From: Bactrocera neohumeralis
Taxonomy: Eukaryota; Arthropoda; Insecta; Diptera; Tephritidae
DNA: 64,000 bases
Assembly (NCBI RefSeq): GCF_024586455.1
Contig: NC_065923.1
Coordinates: 6,017,501 to 6,081,500 of the forward strand
Direction of reading: 5' to 3'
The notes below the pieces were generated by a model. That model worked only from the letters and a program-made list of their open reading frames with translations, did not search any database and was not told the origin of the DNA. This document shows, in pieces, positions 35,001-47,405 of the stretch (the stretch's first letter is position 1; each line of letters starts with the position of its first letter). The position numbers and the translations under genes were made by a program.

Positions 35001-36382
35001 ATACCTAAAGAAATTGAAGTTTCTTTGCCACCAGTTACTGACGCTCCTTCGACTTCCGTTTTTCTTACTTCCTTAGCTACTGTGTCGGCTGGTGAAGAAG
35101 TTGGCGTAGCTCCTACACCCATATTCATCACGAAAGCGCGCACTATATCTCCTTCAAAGGCATAACGTCTAGCTACTGGCAACAATATGATACCGTCACG
35201 TTCGGTACCTTCTCGGTCCGTGGACATTGTAATAAAAGATTGACGGTTATTCTTACGATTAATTCGTATTTCTTCCTCAACTATACGTCCTATTCCCGCT
35301 TGCACTAACGTTTGAGCATACGATTCTAAATCATCAAAAGTTCCTTTGAATTCCAACTCTTCCGCCTTTTCCTTTTGTTCTGGGCCGAAATATTCGGATA
35401 CAATATTATTCAAATATTTGCTTAAAGATTCTATCTCGCTTTTCTGATTTTTCGAGTCTTTGGTTAGTTTATTTTTGCGTTTACGTTGACTACGCTTTCG
35501 GCTAGCTTTTTGTACGCTAGCGTTGTCATTTATAGAATTTGTATCTTTTTGTGATGTGGTTGTACTGGCATTAGAGACCTCTGATTCCTTTCTTTGTTTG
35601 GCAGTCAGCAATTGTTGTGCATTTCTACTAGTAGACGCAGCTATTTCACTTGCTGTAAAAAGCTTTATTTGCCGAAGCTTAGGATTACGATGTGCAAGTG
35701 TTAGAACACGTTCCTTAAGTTGTGGATTTTTAATAGTTAATTGATTTAGTAACTCATGCAGGCCGTCAACTTGCTCTTGGAGATCTCCAACTTTCTCTTG
35801 CAATTGCTTGCGTGACGAGTACCGAGCTTGTACTTGGGCAGTTTTTAATTTTCGATTTTCATTTACAGAAATTGTAGCTATACTGTTATTTAGTGAGTTA
35901 GTAATGTTGGCTTGTAATGATTTCATTGCTTGTTCTGCTAACGTGTCATTAATTTGAGAAACTTCCGAGATATTTGAAACAGCCATAGCTTGCTGTTGCA
36001 ATTTATTACGGTGGATCCCCAATTTATCACGAAGGTTTTTTGTTTTTTCCTGAAGTGTGGCGATTTTTTTAGATAAACCTTGTTTTTTTACAGTTTTGCT
36101 GCTTGAACTGACTGTATTCGTGTTCTCAGAATCGCAAGATAGCGGTATATTATCGCATTTCACATGTGGCATTATTGGGGCCTCTTCCTCCTTGCATTTA
36201 TTTGAACATTCATCGTTTAACTTTCCAAGTGAGGTTGTGATAATTACTGTATCTTTTTGCTCTTTGCCAACGTCATTATTTGCAATGATACCTTCAAAGT
36301 TATGGTCGCACTTCTCATCTACTCTAATATTTTCGTCGTTTTCCTTCTGTGTTTCCACCTCTTCTACACAATCCTTATCCAT
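32014..36382 (-). CDS. Dis3l2: Dis3-like exonuclease 2 (RNB 3'-5' exoribonuclease)
   Basis: Exons (minus): 36382-35005, 34906-33484, 32870-32751 and 32683-32014, phases 1, 2 and 2, giving 1196 aa. A long N-terminal region (residues 1-320) is acidic, then coiled and Gln/Lys-rich. A divergent cold-shock-like region follows around 330-430 ('RDGIILLPVARRYAFEGDIV'). The RNB catalytic domain spans about 630-985, with the acidic motif 'FTIDPLTARDLDDAVS' at ~641 and 'YTHFTSPIRRYPDILVHR' split across exons 3 and 4. A C-terminal S1-like segment and a Gln/Lys tail come last. There is no PIN domain, which separates it from Dis3/Rrp44. The family degrades oligouridylated RNAs in the cytoplasm independently of the exosome. 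The exon 2-3 intron is extremely A-rich and contains a partial copy of exon 3. Confidence 0.93.
32890..33470. repeat. A-rich low-complexity tract in the Dis3l2 intron
   Basis: Long runs of A with interspersed 'aataaa' and 'aacttaaa' phrases between exons 2 and 3. It embeds the partial exon duplication at 33248-33335. Confidence 0.8.
33248..33335 (-). pseudogene. partial duplicate of Dis3l2 exon 3
   Basis: Nearly matches the 5' part of exon 3 and its acceptor-side flank (about 32805-32885): the phrases 'aataggtatggaaagagc' and 'cttcactacacaagtacct' recur in the same order and orientation. Read as exon 3 it has in-frame stops and lacks the 'HFTSPIRRYPDI' coding end, so it cannot substitute for the real exon. 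Confidence 0.8.
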
Positions 36383-37304
36383 TTTTATTTACTTAAACAC
36401 ACTTGCAATTTTTATATGAATTTTATAAATTATATATTACTGTTTTCAAATAATGAAAAGAAATTCGGAGACTCTAAGTAAATTTACACAATATGTATAT
36501 TTCCAATGTTTTCACCAAATGGACTTGTTTGCTTTTATTTTTTTTCTTTTTAACTTTTTGACGTTTTTCCTCGAATTGTGAAATGAAAGCTTCCAATAGC
36601 GGTTTAAATAAACGTAACGCCGTCAAAATAAAAAATCATTATCGGTGTGCAATACTAATATTTTTTATCATGTGCTATTAATAGAAACGTGTCTTAAATA
36701 ATTTTCTATCAACTAAATTCAAAAACTAAATTTTAAAGAAATGTAATTAAAACTGATCTGAATACGAAACTTTGCAATATAAATAACAATATAAATTTGT
36801 TTTACCATCCATTTCTAAGTTTATTGTTTTATAGCAAATTTAAAAATTGCTACACGAATTATTCATAGCGTAAGTAGGGCAACACCTTTCGGAAGGGGTA
36901 TGTTCAGCCTATGTTTATTATTTTGCGCGCCAATTTCCATCATTTGTCATAAACTGCCAACGGATGCATTGCGTAGAGTAATGTGATTTTCTAAATTATT
37001 TCGGATTTTTTGAGCTCGTGCTAAATATTATTAAAACAAAATTTGCAGATGTAATTCAATAAATAATTGTTAATTGAAAAGATATTGTAAAATCTTAGAT
37101 GAAGGCGTGTGGCTGACCTCTTTCTGGTTAGTAGCATTTGTCAATGCGATAGCAAAGTAGATTATATTTTTATTTGCATAAACCCGCATATTGATGTGCA
37201 ATTAGATTCACACAATCTCGCTTGCTGCTTTATTAATTATTTCCTAAGTAAAAGGCTTCCAATTTATATACTTTGCTTAGTTTTTGATACAAAAAGTGTA
37301 AAAA
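36383..37304. promoter_or_regulatory. divergent promoter region of Dis3l2 and elg1
   Basis: About 920 bases between the two ATGs. No TATA box is placed convincingly for either gene, as is usual for broadly expressed fly genes. I see no further exon or repeat in it. Confidence 0.4.
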
Positions 37305-40300
37305 ATGACTGCTTTAAATACAAATGTGGTAAATAATTTTATTAGTGCTACTGAAAGCGGTAATGAATCTATATTAGTTTCCGCCGATATCCAAAATGGT
37401 GAATGTTCTGTTGTTAGTGAAGGCACTTCTGAAAGCGTTTCTAAATTTATATTGAAAGCCCCACGTCCGGACTCGAAACTCATTCTACAAAATATGGAAG
37501 AAGTGTTAAATTCCGTAAAAAAGAAACATCGACAAAAACACAAAAGAAAAAGGGAACAGAAGAAACTTGTACAAATGGAAGCAGCAGCTGTAGCTGTGGC
37601 AACTGCAGAATTAGACAAAGTGGCTGAAGATGAACAAATGGTTGTTAATAAATTAAGAGGTAAAAGTATATCTAAACCTGCCAAAGAAAAGGGCAAGCGC
37701 TCAAAAACAAAACCATTACAAGAGAAGACCGTTCAGGAAAACGGTCAGGGAGGCTCTCCCGATAGTGCTCAAAGAAAAAAATCTCTAGATAATAAAAGTC
37801 CATTAAAGAATGCTTCCATAAATGGAGATATACTGCGTCACTTTCAACGAACTCCGAAGAAAAATCAGCAGACTACAGATAATTTAGGAAACAAATCGGA
37901 TCCAAAAGTGGTTGCTAATGAAGCATCAACTGGCCTAGTTCAGCAAAAAGCAATGAATGCCTTTGAGGTTATGATGAATGCCAGAAATAAAGCAATCGGT
38001 TCAAACACACCTGGAAAAGAGACATCTCCAACGGCAACCCAAGAATCAGTTGTCAATACCAAACGTAAGTTGATTCTTCAGGAATGGGCCGACAAAAAAG
38101 GTGGCATAAAGCGTAAATTGGATGAAGAAGCACGAGCTGCATATGTTGATCAACAATTGGAGAACCGTGCGAAGCGGTGAGTTTGTAAAAAAAAAATAAA
38201 TATGAATAAGCACATTGATATTTACTTTTTATTGTCTATGCAGGTTCAAACAGATGCTTGTGAATGGTGCTTCGCCTAAAAAGGATAATAGCTTCACAAG
38301 TCAAACAGCAAGTGATAAAATGAAAACAAAAAGAGGCGATTCGACGGTTGCTGCCACAAAACTGGATAAAGATAAAGCTAAGCGCAGGAAGCGAACAATA
38401 CTGCGACCTGATTCGACTGATTCAGTCGATGAGCGAATAGAAAATGCAAAGACGGACTCGGAAACAGAAGAGTTTTTATCTAAACTTAATTCCCCGACCA
38501 AAAAACGAGACAGCCTATTGGGATATTTTCCGAGAAAAGAGTCTCCGAAAGAGCTGGCTGCTAAAACAGCCAAAGATTGTTTAGCAAAAGACAAAGGAAA
38601 CTCTAAAACTGAAACGCCAAAGTCACGCCGGCGGGGTAGGAAAAATAGTGCCGAAACAATTGTTGCTTCTATTACACCTGTGATAGAAAGCAGTGTCGAG
38701 GCAGTACAACATAATCAGAGAGATTTAGGAATTGAAAACACACCTAGTAGTAGACCAAAACGCTCTTGCGCGGGAAAAGCTCGTTATGATTATGACTTAG
38801 AAAAGAGTCCCAATAAATTGTCTTCGGCTAAGAAATGTGTTTCGGTTTCGAGAAAGTGTGAAAGGGCAATAGATGTAGAAATAATAAATTTAGACGATAG
38901 TAATATGTCAACGCCAGAAAAGTCGAAGAAATTGGCCCCGCTTTTCGTTCGTTCACTACCGAAACCTAGCCCAGATCCAGTTGCACTAAAGGCGAAGCAC
39001 GATTTCCTTATGTCGGGTGTGCCTGAGAAAATGCGCATAGAAATGGAAAAGCAAAAGCAATACGAACAAAATTATGAAGAGGTGCTGGACTATTTTCCTC
39101 GTATTTGTCATATTCAACAGTTAAATGCCGACGAGGCGTTATTTTTACAAAATAAAATACAATTTACTATAAAATTAAAATTGTATGAGAACGATTTGGA
39201 GCTGAGCACAATTGTCGAAACAGAAATAAAGAAAAAATCGAATGCATATAAGCGTAGATCTCGGAACAATTCAGGTAGCACAAAACAATTTATAATTAAC
39301 AAAAAACGACCACCTCCATTTGAAGCATTATTGCCAACACTTGAGAATAAAAGGTCAATAATAAAATTGTGGAAGTCCCAATTCGATCGGTTTCCCACAT
39401 TTAAATGTTACAATCAAATGCGCGAAAAATATCGATATTTTAGTGCTTTGGACTCGGCACAGGATATGGAACAAGTGAGCGAATCATTTGTGGTGACCCG
39501 TCGAACGCAACGGATACGAAATTTGGAACCAACAGGTACTACTTCTGATCAAGACGAAGTGAAACCGCCTCCATCTGCACCCAATGGTGAACTTTTATTC
39601 ACTGAAAAGTATAAACCCATGCTCGTTGAACAGGTGCTCGTAAATCTCGTGCCCGTAACACAATTGCGTGACTTTCTTTCTACTTGGGCCAATGGTAGTG
39701 GCGGAAGTGCTCGTAATTCGCAATCAATTGATGACTCATTTGATGTGTCTAATGACTCAAATTCCAGTCTCAGCAATGGAACTGGCAATGCTGTGGTACT
39801 ACTGGGTCCGGTATCAAGTGGTAAAACCAATGCTGTTTACGCACTTGCAAATGATATGAATTTTAATGTGCTCGAAATAAATGCTGGCATGAAGCGAACT
39901 GGAAAACGTTTGATACAAGAGCTGCAGGTTAGTAATATCTTCATAATACATGTACTTATATCAATGATTAATGTGAAAGCAATGCCATTATTTTTAGGAA
40001 GCAACACAATCACACCAAATTCGTAAAGACTCAACGCCCACACAAAGTTCTAGTAAAGCTCAAAAAAACTTACTCCGCATGTCACTAAATGGAAAGAAGC
40101 TAATGAAACAAAATTCTCAGAGTCACATTGATGCTGATAGCAATGCTGGCTGCACTGGAGATATGAATCAAAATTCGCGAAAGTGTCTTATTCTTATCGA
40201 GGATGCGGACGTGGTATTTGATCAACTAGACAGTGGTTTCACTGATGCCATTTACACATTGGCGGCTTGTTCAAAACGACCTGTCATTGTCATGGCCACG

Positions 40301-41791
40301 AATCCCAATTGCCAGCACCTCCAACGGCTAATGAATCAGAACACAATATATTTTACGCCGCCGAATGCTCTGAATATATCCCGCTTCATGGCTGTGCTCT
40401 CACTGATAGAAAATTGTCCTATCAATTTGGATGATTTAGTTTCTCTATATTTGTACAATAGAAAAGATCTGAGAAGAACGCTGTTGGAACTGCAGTTTTT
40501 CATTCAAAGTGGTGGTGATCGAACAAACATGGTTTCGGCACCTGCTTGTGATGTCAAAACTACGACACATCAACATATACCACAAAAGGATGAGGCGGCC
40601 AAACCTGATTTGGGGTTTTTCGCATCACCAACCAAACGAAGTCTATCAGTCGAAGAGAGCACGCAGCAGCCACAGGAACCTGATGACCAACTTAGTAAAG
40701 AGCGACTGAATAAGCAAGGGTGTAGTAAAGAGAGTGATGTATACATTCATCGTTCAATGTTTGAATTTTTCACTGTCAACCAGAATGAAAAATGGCGCAT
40801 ACCGTTCCCAGTCGATTTCAGTTTACTACGCGTAAACTTAACGGATGTATTTCAGTGCTCACAGCGATTGCTATTACAAGAGGGCAATTCAATTGAGAAA
40901 GCCTCGAAACACAGTGATAATGATGGAGACAAAAATAGCGTAATGAAACGCAGAACACGTACACCAAAGAAGACTGCGCTTAACAGTTCGCTAACCGATG
41001 CAGAAGTATGTCAACTGCATGAAACCAAGTCATCACTTGAAGTCATGTGTGATTTTTACGAAAGCATTTCCATAGGGGCATTATTAGGCACGCATAATGC
41101 TGACATGTCGGATGACAGCAGACGAGTTGGCCGAGGTTCAATTTCCGGAGGAAGCGCCGATTTGAGTATCGACCGGTTACTGCCCCATCTCTCCGAGGAG
41201 ATTGCGCACGAGATTGTCGAACAGGCCATAAAAGTGAATTTGGCAGCGAAACCGTGCCCCTACAATCTCTTCGATACGCCGAGAGAACGGTGAGTTTTCT
41301 AACTACAGTTTGAATATGTACGTAAATTAGGAAAACACCACTAAACGGCTATATATGTATATTATTGACGCTCAAAAAGTGTATATACTCTTTCTGAAGA
41401 TTCTTTAGTAATTTTAGCGAAGTTGTTGGTAGTTTTGAGCAAATTTATACTAAATTACTTTGTGAATTTCGAAATATTTATAAAATATTACAATTATATC
41501 TGTTTCACATTTAGACTCTCCCTATGTGACTACATGAATAGCACTGCAGTCAGTTCTCGTAGTCAGCGTACACGCGCCTTAGACGTGGAACCGGCACTGC
41601 GCGCCATTTGTCGCAGCGAGAAGCAACGCGCCACGCATGAGCGACGCTCAACTCGCTTCTATCATTACCTAAGACACAGCGCTATCAATGTTTCCAATTT
41701 TTCAACAGCTCCCTTTGATAATGCCTGTACAATCTTGCTAGATGCAGCGCCAGAGAACGGAGAAGCCCAGCTTAAAAGTGTTGAAGACTGA
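37305..41791 (+). CDS. elg1: Elg1/ATAD5, PCNA-unloading RFC-like subunit
   Basis: Exons: 37305-38176, 38244-39927, 39998-41289 and 41515-41791, phases 2, 0 and 2, giving 1374 aa. The first ~700 residues are Lys/Ser-rich and disordered, with many basic patches. The AAA+ core starts near 780: Walker A 'GPVSSGKT' (~812), then 'NFNVLEINAGMKRTGKRLI', then a Walker B-type 'CLILIEDADVVFD' (~914-926), then a sensor region 'KRPVIVMATNPN'. A collar-like C-terminus ends with 'SLCDYMNSTAVSSRSQRTRA' and 'STRFYHYLR'. The order matches ATAD5/Elg1, the large subunit of the RFC-like complex that removes PCNA from DNA after replication. The N-terminal half is variable in the family, so its boundaries are less certain. 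Start chosen at the first ATG of the long frame, in 'aaaaATGACT' context. Confidence 0.92.
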
Positions 41792-42290
41792 CGAGGAAGC
41801 TTAGTTTAAAATTTTCAAATGTCAATTGTAGGTATTGTATAGAATTTTACTAATCCCGGTATTCAGAAAAATGTTGCTTTTGCGTTATGAACAAATTGTA
41901 GTGGCACATTAGCAGAAATATCTTGAAATTGACAGCAGCAAAACTAGTATAAATATAATTATTAAGTGTATTATAATGTGTATTTATTGGCATTTTACAC
42001 TTATTAACTAAATACAATAAATTAATTTTTAACTTGTAACGTAAACTATATTTAATTATATTATGTACATAAGTACGAATTCAAACCACATTATATAATG
42101 TAAGTGAAGCTAATAAATAACAAATTTTTAATTTTACTCCTTTGCGTCTTCAATTCGCACATTTGCACCTCGCCCTGCACGAATTCGTGCGATCCGACGT
42201 AAATGTTTCGATATGAATATGACTTAGTATGAGTGAATTCAGTTTAATCACAGTCAGGCAAACTCTCCCAAATTGATCGCCTTTTTTTAT
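41792..42290. terminator. convergent 3' ends of elg1 and the b5 gene
   Basis: AATAAA at 42016-42021 serves elg1. On the minus strand the b5 stop codon overlaps an AATAAA ('TTGAATAAAAAAAGG', about 42283-42295), and further A/T-rich sequence follows. Confidence 0.5.
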
Positions 42291-44580
42291 TCAAAAACAA
42301 AAGAAAAATTTAATTCGTTTCTTTTCCGAGCCGGAACAGTTTTCTTGCGGTTGTTTCTGTTTCTCATTTAGACCAATGTCTGCGGATGTCGGCTGGGTGC
42401 TGAGTATTTGCATACCCTGAAAATGGAAATAAAAGTATGAAATTAGAAACAATTTTCAAATGTATATTCGTTATCATGCATTACTTATCATTTTATGTAC
42501 ATTTGCATGCAAATATCTCAGACTTAACTATGCGAACTATGACTGTTTATTCTAATTAATTTCTAATCTTTCTAATCTGTAGCTGCATTCACACCAACAC
42601 CACTAATAATTTCAGTTAAAACAAGAAAAACAGTTAAATTCGCCTTCACCGCAGCTATAATACCCTTTACAGCTGCATTTATTATAGCAAAATATATAAT
42701 ATAGTAAAAAAATCTTTATCCTTCCAGCTTTATATGACAGCTAGATGCTATAGTAGTACGATCTGAACAATTTATTCAGAGGTTGTAGCGCTACCTTGTA
42801 CAACAATCCATGCTGCATTTCGTGAAGATATCTTGAGAAATAAAAAAGTTTTCCATATAACGGCGCTTTTGATTGTTCAGTTTGTATGCCAACTAAACAT
42901 TATGGTGGTTCGATATCGGACAAATGAGTGGCTCCTTGCAGAGAAAAGAACGTGTGAAAATTTTCAGATCGATATCTCAAAAACTAAGAGACTAGCTCGC
43001 GTATACCTCATTTTTTTAACATGATTTGGTTGAGTATTTTCGGTCGTTACAGCAACAACGGAAAGTTAAGACTGTTTTACGTGTATTTAGCGCAACAGGT
43101 TATTTGTGTTCGGGTATATATTCAAATTAAAAATATGGTAATTCTACCTCACGTAACTTGGTATTCAACACAGTACTGATAAATGATATCTGTAAATATG
43201 TATGTACATATCAAATATTACAACTCTCACTGTTAGAAAATAACTTCAATACTGTCTGCTTACATCCATACAAACACATTTACATATACATATATATGTA
43301 TATATATATGTATATATATGTATATGTATGCATAATAATACTAGTCAACTGTCACTAGGCTACACGGTGCAAATATACGTTTAATTACCGCTATGTCCGT
43401 GTCTGAGTTGCGCAAACATTCACCGCTCTGGGGGAATTTCCGGAAATCAGCGAGTGTGCATAAATTGTCTTCTGATAAGCAAATACATGAATTCGATTTT
43501 AATTGTCTTACCTCTTTTCTAATCACGCCTATTTTGTACGACTTCATTTCCTTAATGGCGTCGGAGGAATGACCAACTTGATTGAAGGCTTTTGTGGCGT
43601 CTTTACCCGCATATTCGAGTATGGACTCTGCACCACCCGGATGCTAGAAATAAATAAGATGCAATTGCAGATTAATCAAGTGATTCAAACACATATATAT
43701 TTTTTCAGACTTTCAACAAAAAAAAAACGTTTCTAGTCATAACTTCGGATACATTTTGAGTTATGTTAAAGGTATTTATGGCACAGCCTAAATCAAAGAA
43801 TCTGGGTTTAAGCAAATGTATTTATTTTTGAAGTGGAGGCAATGGATATACATACAACCTAACCTCAAAACATTATATTATTGTAGCATAGTGACAGTCG
43901 GATCTAAGTAACCGGAACGAACACGAAGTTTTATCCGGCTCCTCGATATTACTTTAGGAATGTTTTATGCCTTCTCTATGCGAAGTCTTTTAAAATTATA
44001 ATTTCGAGTGAATTCTTAAATTATGTACTTCGAAATTGTGGAGAAAAAACCTAACTGTAATTACTACATTTTGATTTTTGAAATCGATAATAAAAAAAAA
44101 AACGAATTTCGGTTTTTAAATAATTTTAATTTTTCACATCGAAAATTAATAAAAAAAAAAAAACAAATTTTTGAGTTTAGAAAATTTTCGAAAAATAATT
44201 AAGGTTATTTTTGAAAGTAATGTCTTCCGAGGCTTTGATTATTGCTATTACTTATTGCATCAGATTCCTCCTTAAATCCTTAATATAATGTAAACCTTTC
44301 TTTATCTTATATTCAACTTATGGTTTATATTCAAACGGTGTTTTTATAATTTCACTTATATTAAATCTTTCCACTTGCTATATTTACGTACTTCGTTTAT
44401 GAAGGTCGTCACGTCGTAGACGCTCTCTTTGTAAATAATCCACACAGGCTTGCCATCGCGACCGTTGTTCTGTGCCACCTCACTAACACTGTACTCCTGT
44501 GACATGTTTACTAAGACTACACCAACAACAACAATTAAAAATAATAACGGTATATTTTCGAAATCGAATGGCAATTCCAC
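42291..44580 (-). CDS. cytochrome b5-like membrane haem protein
   Basis: Exons (minus): 44580-44392, 43643-43512 and 42416-42291, all phase 0, giving 148 aa. The N-terminus has a hydrophobic anchor ('IPLLFLIVVVGVVLV', residues ~10-24). The b5 fold follows: 'SVSEVAQNNGRDGKPVWI', 'YKESVYDVTTFINE', then HPGG at the exon 1-2 junction and 'AFNQVGHSSDA'. The His of HPGG and of GHSSDA are the two haem ligands. The tail is Ser/Gln/Lys-rich and ends 'KKRIKFFFCF'. Signal-anchor b5 proteins face the cytosol on the ER and pass electrons to desaturases and similar enzymes; which partner applies here is not visible. If the second intron is retained, the frame runs on to a stop at 43341. Confidence 0.85.
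42610..43022 (+). repeat. interspersed repeat X copy in the b5 intron
   Basis: Has 'cagctataatacccttt' near its start, 'gatctgaacaattta', 'ttccatataacgg', 'cagtttgtatgccaac', and 'gatatctcaaaaactaag' near its end, matching the 17.0-kb copy in order. It lies in the second intron of the minus-strand b5 gene. Confidence 0.7.
43270..43332. repeat. ATGTAT microsatellite
   Basis: Alternating 'tatatatgtatatata' repeats in the second b5 intron. Confidence 0.8.
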
Positions 44581-45668
44581 GAGTGTTGCACGTCTTGACG
44601 CGACCGGGTGCCCACATCAACTGACATCGAACCAATTTGAATGTAAAGTCTTTTATTTACATTCTTCAACAGGAGTTCTGCAAGCCACATTCGATGCCAA
44701 TTAATACACATATTACTGTATATATGTATATACATTCAAACATATTTCTGCATTTCAAAGCGATAAGGAGGTGTGTACGGCTGTTCACACAACTTATCAT
44801 CAAAGCCTTTTCGATTTCATACATACATACATATATCGATGGTTATAGAGAAGCACTGCGGTATACTCATACATATGCCCACATGTATGTATGTATGTGT
44901 GTATATCTTTGTTATCTTCACTTTTTGCAAATACAGCCTTATTTAATCACACGTGAGTTCATAATAATTTACAGTTATATTGTAACATCGGCAGTTTCGA
45001 CCCAAAATAACCGCTGGTTGTATTTCCTTATTGTGGGATTCTCATTTTTAATTCCCTGCTTCTTTATCATTTTCATGTTTACCACAAACATACGGTATTT
45101 CGAGATTCTTTCAACAAAAGGGGGCGTTTCAGCACTGAGACTAATTTTTCTCCGAAAATATTTACTCATCATGATTCATAGTGATCATTCATACCCAACA
45201 TCATTACGTAAGTGTTTTTGCAATCCGCGAAGCTCTTCCGCTCTTCTTGCTAAATACTTGAGCTCTTTGTGCGATGCGATCTTCCAAGTCGTGTACCTCT
45301 TTTGTAGCCCAAAGTTTAGCACTCAAATTGGTTTAGCGATTTCTACTGTGTCCTACCACTATGCAAGACTTATGTATATACATAGGTTGGATCTCAGCGC
45401 CATGAAAGTAGTCGTTTTTTTATATTGTTGACCTCGGCAAGAAATGCCAAAGACATATTTGTCAACATGGCAAAATCTCTCATAAAATCCATCAAACGTT
45501 CGATAACATCAAGGAGAAACGGTCACCCAAGCATCTGGGATCAGAGTGCAGACTAAGCCAAGCTTAAACTAAGATTTACCGATCTAAACGGGGTTAGATC
45601 TCCGAAATAACAGCCCTTGGCCGAAAGAAATCCGGGTCAATTTCGGTGCGTAGAATTGGCTGGTATGG
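44581..45668. other. intergenic, no gene established
   Basis: A 264-codon plus-strand frame crosses it (44637-45431), but it reads through TATG/CATA microsatellites and has no domain, so I reject it. On the minus strand 45230-45310 reads like a charged peptide ('KEVHDLEDRIAQRAQ'), probably repeat debris. Confidence 0.4.
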
Positions 45669-45935
45669 GAATTGGGCAGCTTCGTTCTCGGTGATGTAGC
45701 AGGTTAAACTCCGACATATCTAATATGTGTCCTGCGTGCAATGAGTTTCCGCATAACAATGGCCACCTCTTTGCATGCCCCACAAACCCCACTCATCCGA
45801 CACCCCATTACCTTTGGTCCGACCCCGTCGAAACAACATGTTTCTTTTGCCTACCGTTGGATGACGTCAACGACAACGTAGATAATCCTTACCATCCTAA
45901 CGGGGATTAGGTACCCGTTACAACAACAACATTGT
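45669..45935 (+). mobile_element. 3' end of a LOA-clade retrotransposon
   Basis: Encodes the same C-terminal knuckle as the 3.3-kb element: 'MCPACNEFPHNNGHLFACP', with 'LPLDDVNDN' and 'NPYHPNGD' before the stop. It ends with 'cgttacaacaacaac'. It is truncated on the 5' side. Confidence 0.75.
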
Positions 45936-46688
45936 GGAGACCAAGGAACTTTAAACAAACTATGTGTCAGGTTTGCGTTAAAAGAGCTATGACTTATTTT
46001 CCATATTTTGGTTTAACTTCTTCGCCTCCGACATCTTTCACCTTTTTTTTAAATACTTATTTCAAAAGCTGAGTCTCTCTAACCACGCACGTTCTGTCCC
46101 ACCTGGGTGAACTGCGGCTCGTATATTTCATACTTCCACTTTCGGACATAAATGACTACTGTATTATATAATTTTGAGTACAACCTTTCTGCGATTCTAC
46201 GATTCAGTGAGGCAACTGCGCATTTTCCTATACAGATCCACCGACAATAAATTCAACTTCCAATTGTTAGGTTGTAAGTTGGTGAGCCAGTCCGGCGAGG
46301 GGCGGCAGGTATAAGTCTTAGCAGTCAGTGTTTGCTCCGCGTGTGTGTGAAAAGTGCATTTTTTCACTTAGATAACGGGATATTCTAAATATTGTTTATA
46401 TTTATTTTCAGCACGTTCGCCTAATTCAGACAGATTGCGATAGCCTGCATTAATTGTTGTGTTATTTCGATAAGAATTACGTGACAGTGCGAGTGTAAAT
46501 TATCGAGTGACAAATGCTAATACCGGCTCAAATTCGTAAGTACATGCTGTATTCGTATTTATTTTGGACAGGCAGGGTGGACGTGTGACTTTGTGTGAAA
46601 TGTTGACCAATGGCAATCGGCGTGACTATCGCTCATATGAAAAAGGCATTTTTAGGGAAATCCTATTGCTCAGTATTGTGCTTTCAAG
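45936..46688 (+). promoter_or_regulatory. orphan promoter and first-exon candidate
   Basis: An Inr motif TCAGTG (46325-46330) sits in a local GC-rich stretch. After a possible untranslated intron ending 'tttattttcag' (about 46411) there is an ATG at 46514 with a seven-codon open stretch, followed by a strong donor 'gtaagtac' at 46536. This looks like the first exon of a plus-strand gene, but I could not find a downstream exon that joins it in frame. The gene may have a long intron or lie beyond this window. Confidence 0.35.
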
Positions 46689-46689
46689 T

Positions 46690-47405
46690 GCTTGTATTTA
46701 AAATTATTATGCCCTGAACAGGGAGACTCTCGTCTGAGGTTGTTTCCTTCTTTTCATTGGGGACGTTTTTTACGTAACGAGCGCACAACCCTGAGGAGGG
46801 ATGGTTCGCCTTCTCACTTTGGCTCGCCTTCAAACGGATGTTCTTTGGCTACCTAGAGGATATTTGTTCTAAGACCGGAAGTCGTGGGCTGCTTGAGCCA
46901 TATGTAAAAGGTTTGTTTCTGGCCACTCCCAAGTGAATGGCATTCAGAGAACTTTTCTCACTTGCGTGAACTTCTACACATGACTCAATTCTCCGATTCT
47001 AGCTGCAGAACTAAATAGAGACGGTACCATCTTCGTCACTTAGCTCCGACGTCACTGTTGACAGTCATAACTTCGAAGTCATAGATAATTTCGTCTATCT
47101 TTGAACCAGCATTAACAGCAACAACAATGACAGCCTCGAAATCCAACGTAAAATAACTCTTTACAACAGGTGCTACTTCGGACTGAGTAGGCAATTGAGA
47201 AGTAAATTCCTCTCTCGACAAACAAAAACCAAACTCATAAGTCTCCCATAATTCCCTTCCTGCTATAAGGTGCAGAGGCATGGACGATGACCGCATCTGA
47301 TGAGTCGACGTTACGAGTTTTCGAGAGAAAGGTTTTGCGGAAGGTTTGCCACGAAGCTTGTAACATCCAGAAGAAGCTGCACACCCTATCCAATATTCGC
47401 TTGAC
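46690..47405 (+). mobile_element. RTE fragment with inverted 5' part
   Basis: 46690-47030 is the minus-strand copy of the RTE 5' block seen at 160-430. 47040-47405 is plus-strand reverse transcriptase, read in two frames: 'VTVDSHNFEVIDNFVYL', 'RCYFGLSRQLRSKFLSRQ', then 'STLRVFERKVLRKV'. Several stops and a frameshift are present. The head-to-head arrangement is typical of 5' inversion during LINE insertion. Confidence 0.65.

Noticed and set aside
44637..45431. 264-codon plus-strand frame
   Set aside because: It runs through CATA/TATG microsatellites, gives Tyr/His/Ile-rich protein with no domain, and has no promoter or splice context. It lies upstream of the b5 gene on the opposite strand.
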